A stretch of 8,727 nucleotides of DNA from Clostridium sp. CAG:921 (GTDB lineage Bacteria > Bacillota > Clostridia > TANB77 > CAG-465), in contig HF991999.1 of the NCBI GenBank assembly GCA_000433135.1, positions 1 to 8,727 on the forward strand, in the 5' to 3' direction. This document shows positions 4,170-8,727 of the stretch, piece after piece. Every line of letters begins with the position of its first letter. The stretch's first letter is position 1. The translations under genes and the position numbers were made by a program. Below the pieces are notes generated by a model. That model worked only from the letters and a program-made list of their open reading frames with translations, made no database searches and was not told the DNA's origin.

Positions 4170-5024
4170 ATGGTAAATTTGATAGCTAGTTTTTTCGGTA
4201 TGATAATTAGGCTTATATATAATTTAGTGAATCATAATTATTTTATTTCAATTTTAATTTTTACTCTATTTACTAAGCTTGTATTATTGCCACTTTATTT
4301 AAAGCAGATGAAATCAACTGAAGAAATGAAAAAAATAGCACCATTAGAAAAGAAAATTCAAGAAAAATATAAAAATGATAAGCAAAAGCAAGCAGAAGAG
4401 CTAACGAAACTTATGAGTGAACATAAGATAAATCCTCTTGGAGGATGTTTACCACTTCTTATTCAGATTCCTATAATATTTGCAATGTTTGCAATTGTTA
4501 GACAACCTCTTACGTATATACTTAATATGTCACAAGAACAAATTAAAACGTATGCAGTGGAGGTATATTCTGAAGTTGGTGAAGAAAACATTGATGAGAA
4601 GTTTATAAAAAATAATGAAATAAATATTGCTAAGGAAAAAGATTTACTGGATATGCAAGTGTGTAAAGGTTTTAATTTAGGTGAGGTGCCAGCTAATGTT
4701 TTCAGTAAAGATGAAACTAAAAAGGCTAGTCCTGTTGCACTTGTAATACCAATTTTTACATTTATCTTATCAATTATCTCCAATAAGCTATTACAAAGAA
4801 ATACAGCTGACATGCAAGCTGTTTCAGAAGAGCAAGAGCAAATGCAAAAATCTATGAATATGATGATGCCACTTCTTAGTGCTTCTATTGCATATTCGAT
4901 GCCACTTGCACTTGGAGTATATTGGTTGTTTGGAAATATACTTCAAATAATACAACAAATGGTAATTTCACGTATTATGAAAAAAGATGAAGAAAAGCTA
5001 GCTTTAAAAGAAGGAGGAAAGTAA
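4170..5024 (+). CDS. yidC: membrane protein insertase YidC (YidC/Oxa1/Alb3 family)
   Basis: YidC inserts and folds membrane proteins, alone or with the Sec translocon. It has 284 residues and no lipobox, so it is not the lipoprotein form common in bacilli. Membrane segments lie at about 25-45, 94-118, 187-207 and two within 231-268. Family landmarks are PLYLKQMKS near 41, the cytoplasmic charged hairpin about 50-87, NPLGGCLPLLIQIPI at 88-102, and LGVYWLFGNILQIIQQ at 248-263. Lysine 36 sits where the groove arginine is found in bacilli. The stretch from about 118 to 186 is a polar insertion longer than in Bacillus SpoIIIJ. The ATG at 4170 follows AAAGGATG. The last codons (EGGK) supply the ribosome site for jag. 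Confidence 0.96.
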   Translation: MVNLIASFFGMIIRLIYNLVNHNYFISILIFTLFTKLVLLPLYLKQMKSTEEMKKIAPLEKKIQEKYKNDKQKQAEELTKLMSEHKINPLGGCLPLLIQIPIIFAMFAIVRQPLTYILNMSQEQIKTYAVEVYSEVGEENIDEKFIKNNEINIAKEKDLLDMQVCKGFNLGEVPANVFSKDETKKASPVALVIPIFTFILSIISNKLLQRNTADMQAVSEEQEQMQKSMNMMMPLLSASIAYSMPLALGVYWLFGNILQIIQQMVISRIMKKDEEKLALKEGGK

Positions 5025-5681
5025 ATGAAAAAAGTAACTGAACAAATGGGAAAAACAGTCGAAGAGGCTATTAGAAAAGGTCTTGAGGAACTTAAGGTTT
5101 CACGTGATGATGTAAAAATCGAAGTTCTTGAAGAACCAGTTTCAGGAGGAGTACTCGGAATTTTATCAGCAAAGCTTGCTAAGGTTAGACTTACAGTTGA
5201 TAAAAAGATAAGTGATGAACAGTATAAAAATACATCTGATAAATTAAAAAGTATATTATCAGAAATGTTTAAAATTACTGGTGAAGAAGATTTACAATAT
5301 TCTATAGATAGAAGGGAAAATCAAGTTATTTTAAATATAAAAGGTAGTGATGTTTCTCATTTTATAGGATATAAAGGAAAGACAATTGAGTCTTTTCAGT
5401 CTATATTAAATTCAATGTTACAAAGAGAAGATGAAGATTATGCTAAAGTTTTTGTTGAAGTAAATGATTACAAAAAGCAAAAAGAAGAAAAATTAAAAAG
5501 GCTTGCTAATAAGATGGCTAATAACGTTATAAGATTTAGAAAGCCTATTAGACTTGAGCCTATGTCTGCATATGAAAGATTAATAATTCATACAGAACTT
5601 GCAAATAGAGATGATGTTGAAACAGAAAGTATTGGTGAAGAGCCAAGAAGAAGAGTTGTTATTAAGAAAAAGTACAATTAA
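5025..5681 (+). CDS. jag: RNA-binding protein Jag/KhpB (Jag-N, KH and R3H domains)
   Basis: Jag, also called KhpB or EloR, is an RNA-binding protein linked in other Bacillota to cell elongation and small-RNA biology. It has 218 residues. The Jag-N domain covers about 1-58 (KTVEEAIRKGLEEL near 10, EEPVSGGVLGILSAKLAKV at 36-54). A KH domain follows at about 77-148 with the GxxG loop GYKG at 115-118. The R3H domain at about 150-213 has its signature R185 and H189 in ERLIIH. A basic tail ends the protein. The ATG directly follows the yidC stop codon with no gap, and the ribosome site AAGGAGGA lies inside the end of yidC, so translation of the two is probably coupled. This yidC-jag pairing is standard near Clostridia origins. 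Confidence 0.95.
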   Translation: MKKVTEQMGKTVEEAIRKGLEELKVSRDDVKIEVLEEPVSGGVLGILSAKLAKVRLTVDKKISDEQYKNTSDKLKSILSEMFKITGEEDLQYSIDRRENQVILNIKGSDVSHFIGYKGKTIESFQSILNSMLQREDEDYAKVFVEVNDYKKQKEEKLKRLANKMANNVIRFRKPIRLEPMSAYERLIIHTELANRDDVETESIGEEPRRRVVIKKKYN

Positions 5682-5732
5682 ATAAACAACTTCTGAAAAA
5701 ATATTTAAAAAAATTATGTATTTTATATTGTA

Positions 5733-5764
5733 TATAAAAGTCAGCTTTTTAGCTGGCTTTTATA
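5733..5764 (+). terminator. stem-loop between jag and mnmE
   Basis: TATAAAAGTCAGCT (5733-5746) pairs with AGCTGGCTTTTATA (5751-5764) over 14 pairs including one U-G, with a TTTT loop. The 3' arm contains CTTTT and the 5' arm AAAAG, so it could work in either direction. It lies only 18 bases before mnmE. It likely reduces read-through from jag or marks an RNA processing point. I see no clear promoter between it and mnmE, so some read-through seems needed. Confidence 0.7.
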
Positions 5765-5782
5765 AGATAGGAGAAAATGATT

Positions 5783-7156
5783 ATGTCAACAACTATTGCT
5801 GCTATTAGTACAGCCTTATCAAATAGTGGTATAAGCATTATAAGAATAAGTGGTGTAGATAGTCTAAAAATAATAAATAATATATTTAAAACAAGAGCTA
5901 AAATTGCTCCTAATAAGATAGTATATGGTAAAATTATAAAAGATGGGGTGCCATTAGATACGGTGCTTGTATCATATTTTAAAGCACCCTTTTCTTTTAC
6001 TGGTGAAGATATTTGTGAAATAAATTGTCATGGTGGAAGTCAAATTACACGTGAAATTTTAGAATTAGTTTTAGAAAATGGAGCGGTTATGGCAGAACCT
6101 GGAGAGTTTTCAAAAAGAGCGTTTTTAAATGGAAAAATGGATTTATCGCAAGCAGAAGCAACTATAAATTTAATTAATGCAAAGACTAAAGTTCAAACAA
6201 GAATAGCTTCAAATCAACTTGATGGGCAACTATCAACAAAAATAAAGGAATTAAGAGAAAAATTAATTGAATTGCTAGCACATATTGAAGTAAGCATTGA
6301 TTATCCTGAATATGATTATGAGGAAGTAGAAAATAATAATGTTAAGATACTTTTAGAAGATGAAATAGCTTGTATAACTAAAATTCTTGATTCATATGAT
6401 CAAGGTAGAGTTGTAAAAAACGGAATTAATGTCGCTATTTTAGGAAAGCCAAATGTAGGAAAGTCATCACTTTTGAATTGCTTAGCTAAATATGATAGAG
6501 CTATTGTAACTGATGTTCCTGGAACTACTAGAGATGTTATTGAAGAAACTGTTAATATAGGAAATGTAGTATTAAATATTTCAGACACTGCTGGAATTAG
6601 AAATACGTCTGATGTTGTTGAAAAAATAGGGGTTGAAAAAAGTATAAAAAAAATTGATGAAGTAGATTTAGTAATATATATAATAAATGTTGAAAGTGAA
6701 GATATTGAAGAAGATATATCTATGCTTTCTAAAATCCAAAATAAAGGACTAAAATATATAGTCCTTATAAATAAGATGGATAAAAGTCAAAAATCAATTT
6801 TTGATACCATTTTGGACAAATTAGAGAAAAATAATATAACTAGTATTATTCCTGTATCTGTTTATAATAATTTAGGTATTGATAAACTAAAAGATACTAT
6901 TGAATCTATTTTTAAAATTAATGATGTAAATTTTGAAAATGAAATTATTATAACTAATGAAAGACATAGGGATTTGTTAAAAAAATCAATTGAATATTTA
7001 GAAGAAGCAATAAGCGAAATAGATATTAACAAACCTATAGATATTATTTCAATTTATGTGAATAAGGCAGCAAAGGACTTAGGTGAAATAATAGGAGCTG
7101 AAGTGTCTGAAGATGTTATAAGTAAAATATTTGAAAAATTTTGCTTAGGAAAATAA
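5783..7156 (+). CDS. mnmE: tRNA modification GTPase MnmE (TrmE)
   Basis: MnmE acts with MnmG to add a carbon-5 group such as carboxymethylaminomethyl to the wobble uridine (U34) of certain tRNAs. From the ATG at 5783 it has 457 residues. The N-terminal folate-binding domain opens [19 protein letters not shown] and includes [20 protein letters not shown] near 107. The G domain has G1 GKPNVGKS at 221-228, G2 TTRD at 248-251, G3 DTAG at 268-271 and G4 NKMD at 330-333. It ends with the family motif FCLGK, whose cysteine (454) is conserved. I prefer 5783 over the ATG at 5777 because AGGAG (5769-5773) leaves nine bases to the former but only three to the latter. mnmG follows after 13 bases. Confidence 0.97.
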   Translation: MSTTIAAISTALSNSGISIIRISGVDSLKIINNIFKTRAKIAPNKIVYGKIIKDGVPLDTVLVSYFKAPFSFTGEDICEINCHGGSQITREILELVLENGAVMAEPGEFSKRAFLNGKMDLSQAEATINLINAKTKVQTRIASNQLDGQLSTKIKELREKLIELLAHIEVSIDYPEYDYEEVENNNVKILLEDEIACITKILDSYDQGRVVKNGINVAILGKPNVGKSSLLNCLAKYDRAIVTDVPGTTRDVIEETVNIGNVVLNISDTAGIRNTSDVVEKIGVEKSIKKIDEVDLVIYIINVESEDIEEDISMLSKIQNKGLKYIVLINKMDKSQKSIFDTILDKLEKNNITSIIPVSVYNNLGIDKLKDTIESIFKINDVNFENEIIITNERHRDLLKKSIEYLEEAISEIDINKPIDIISIYVNKAAKDLGEIIGAEVSEDVISKIFEKFCLGK

Positions 7157-7169
7157 AGGAGAATGTAAA

Positions 7170-8727
7170 GTGGAAAGTAATGATTATATATTAGGTGAAT
7201 ATGATGTCATAGTTATTGGTGCTGGACATGCTGGATGTGAAGCTGCTTTAGCATCTGCACGACTTGGGAAAAAGACTGCTGTTTTTGTTATTAATTTAGA
7301 TACTCTTGCTAATATGCCATGTAATCCAAGTATTGGAGGCACTTCTAAAGGTCATTTAGTACGTGAGATTGATGCACTTGGTGGTGAAATGGCAAAAAAT
7401 GCAGATAAAACTTTTATTCAGTCAAAGATGTTAAATATGTCAAAAGGCCCGGCTGTCCATTCATTGCGTGTTCAATCCGATAGGAGAATGTATCATATTG
7501 AAATGAAAAAAACTATGGAAAATCAAAAAAATCTTGACATATATCAAGCAGAAATAGTTAAAATTATTACAGAAAATGGCAAAGTAACTGGCGTTAAAAC
7601 TAAAATAGGAGCTACATTTACAGCTAAATCAATAGTTGTAGCTACGGGTACGTATTTAAAGGGTAAGGTTATAATTGGTGAAGTTTCATATGAAAGTGGA
7701 CCAGATGGTGTATTTCCTGCAAATGATTTGTCACAAAGCCTTTTGGATATAGGTGTAGGACTTAGAAGATTTAAAACTGGAACACCCGCAAGAATTAACA
7801 TAAATACAATGGATTTATCAAAAACAGAAATTCAAAATGGCGATGAAAAGATTGTTCCGTTTTCTTTTGAAAATGAAGGTAATCTTGAATTATTAAAAAG
7901 ACCACATCGTCCATGTTACCTTACTTATACTACTGAAAAAACACATGAAATTATAAGAAATAATTTACATAGATCACCAATTTATAGTGGAAGAATACAT
8001 GGAATTGGACCAAGATATTGTCCATCTATTGAGGATAAAGTAGTTAGGTTTAGTGATAAACCAAGACATCAATTATTTATTGAACCGCTTGGTGAAAATA
8101 CTTCTGAGATGTATATTCAAGGAATGTCATCATCTCTTCCTGAAGAAGTACAAATTCAAATGTATAGATCTGTTCCTGGACTTGAAAATTCTAAGATGAT
8201 GAGACCTGCATATGCTATTGAATATGATTGTATTGATTCAACAAATTTGACACTTGGATTAGAATATAAGGGTGTAGATGGATTATTTTTTGCTGGACAA
8301 GTAAATGGAAGTTCTGGATATGAAGAGGCAGCAGCGCAAGGAATTATTGCTGGAATTAATGCTGCTAGAAAGATTGATGATAAAGAACCATTGGTACTTG
8401 ACAGGTCTCAGGCGTATATTGGAGTACTTATAGATGATCTAGTAACCAAAGGAACGAATGAACCATATCGTATGATGACATCACGTTCTGAATATAGACT
8501 TATGTTAAGACAGGATAATGCTGATATGAGACTTACTGAAATAGGATATGAAATAGGATTAATTTCACATGAAAGATATCAGAAATTTATAGAAAAGAAA
8601 AATATGATAAATGAAGAAGTGAAAAGATTTAAATCAACTATTGTAAAACCTACAGATGAAAATAACGCTATTCTTGAAAGTCTTGAAAGCTCTAAAATAC
8701 AGACTGGAATTAGGTTAGATGAATTGC
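7170..8727 (+). CDS. mnmG: tRNA uridine-5 modification enzyme MnmG (GidA), 3' end outside window
   Basis: MnmG is the FAD- and NADH-using partner of MnmE in U34 modification of tRNA. The first 519 codons of about 625-630 are present, and the frame is open to the window edge. The start is GTG at 7170, eight bases after AAAGGAG; the ATG at 7163 meets a stop at once, and the one at 7180 is out of frame and stops after four codons. Landmarks are the FAD-binding [10 protein letters not shown] at 17-26, [20 protein letters not shown] with C51, [10 protein letters not shown] at 91-100, FKTGTPARI near 201, [10 protein letters not shown] with the second conserved cysteine C284, and [14 protein letters not shown] further on. 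These match C47 and C277 of the E. coli protein. The tRNA-binding C-terminal part is only partly in view. Confidence 0.97.
   Translation, partial: MESNDYILGEYDVIVIGAGHAGCEAALASARLGKKTAVFVINLDTLANMPCNPSIGGTSKGHLVREIDALGGEMAKNADKTFIQSKMLNMSKGPAVHSLRVQSDRRMYHIEMKKTMENQKNLDIYQAEIVKIITENGKVTGVKTKIGATFTAKSIVVATGTYLKGKVIIGEVSYESGPDGVFPANDLSQSLLDIGVGLRRFKTGTPARININTMDLSKTEIQNGDEKIVPFSFENEGNLELLKRPHRPCYLTYTTEKTHEIIRNNLHRSPIYSGRIHGIGPRYCPSIEDKVVRFSDKPRHQLFIEPLGENTSEMYIQGMSSSLPEEVQIQMYRSVPGLENSKMMRPAYAIEYDCIDSTNLTLGLEYKGVDGLFFAGQVNGSSGYEEAAAQGIIAGINAARKIDDKEPLVLDRSQAYIGVLIDDLVTKGTNEPYRMMTSRSEYRLMLRQDNADMRLTEIGYEIGLISHERYQKFIEKKNMINEEVKRFKSTIVKPTDENNAILESLESSKIQTGIRLDEL

Noticed and set aside
4463..4813. 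Open frame of 116 codons antisense to yidC
   Set aside because: It is the complement of a well-supported yidC gene; its hydrophobic character mirrors the membrane segments of yidC.
6400..6588. Open frame of 62 codons antisense to mnmE
   Set aside because: It lies opposite the conserved G1-G3 motifs of MnmE and shows no independent gene signals.
7544..7801. Open frame of 85 codons antisense to mnmG
   Set aside because: The plus-strand frame is clearly MnmG with family motifs throughout; the antisense frame has no support.

Overview
This window is the replication origin of an AT-rich, low-GC Gram-positive bacterium. Gene order, the bipartite box-rich origin and the Bacillota-type RNA polymerase signals point to a member of the Clostridia, possibly an uncultured lineage; the species cannot be named from sequence alone. 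Two operons diverge from the origin. Leftward (minus strand) run dnaA (1161-2555) and dnaN (739 to beyond position 1). Rightward (plus strand) run rpmH, rnpA, yidD, yidC, jag/khpB, mnmE and the first five-sixths of mnmG, which leaves the window at 8727. All nine protein genes are recognisable housekeeping genes, and none looks broken or transferred.

The origin is bipartite, with box clusters on both sides of dnaA. The dnaA-dnaN gap (740-1160) holds nine exact DnaA boxes (TTATCCACA or its complement) and three one-mismatch boxes. Next to them lies a basal unwinding module: a back-to-back box pair (925-942), a short G/C spacer, five in-phase DnaA-trio triplets (906-920) and a 22-base pure A/T stretch (879-900). 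Unwinding would therefore start on the dnaN side, as in Bacillus subtilis. The dnaA-rpmH gap (2556-3357) holds six more exact boxes, a candidate dnaA promoter, two rightward promoter candidates and repeats the boxes do not explain.

The rightward operon starts at a perfect consensus promoter (TTGACA, 17 bp, TATAAT; 3234-3262) overlaid by a 10+10 bp dyad and followed by a 5'-leader hairpin. rpmH encodes ribosomal protein L34 and rnpA the RNase P protein. yidD and yidC serve membrane-protein insertion, and jag/khpB is an RNA-binding KH/R3H protein. mnmE and mnmG together modify the wobble uridine of tRNAs. Stem-loops lie between rpmH and rnpA (3502-3533) and between jag and mnmE (5733-5764); they probably divide the operon into expression segments.

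I found no undescribed multi-gene system here. The points worth a second look are in the origin architecture and promoter structure, plus a cysteine-rich RnpA and an insertion in YidC.
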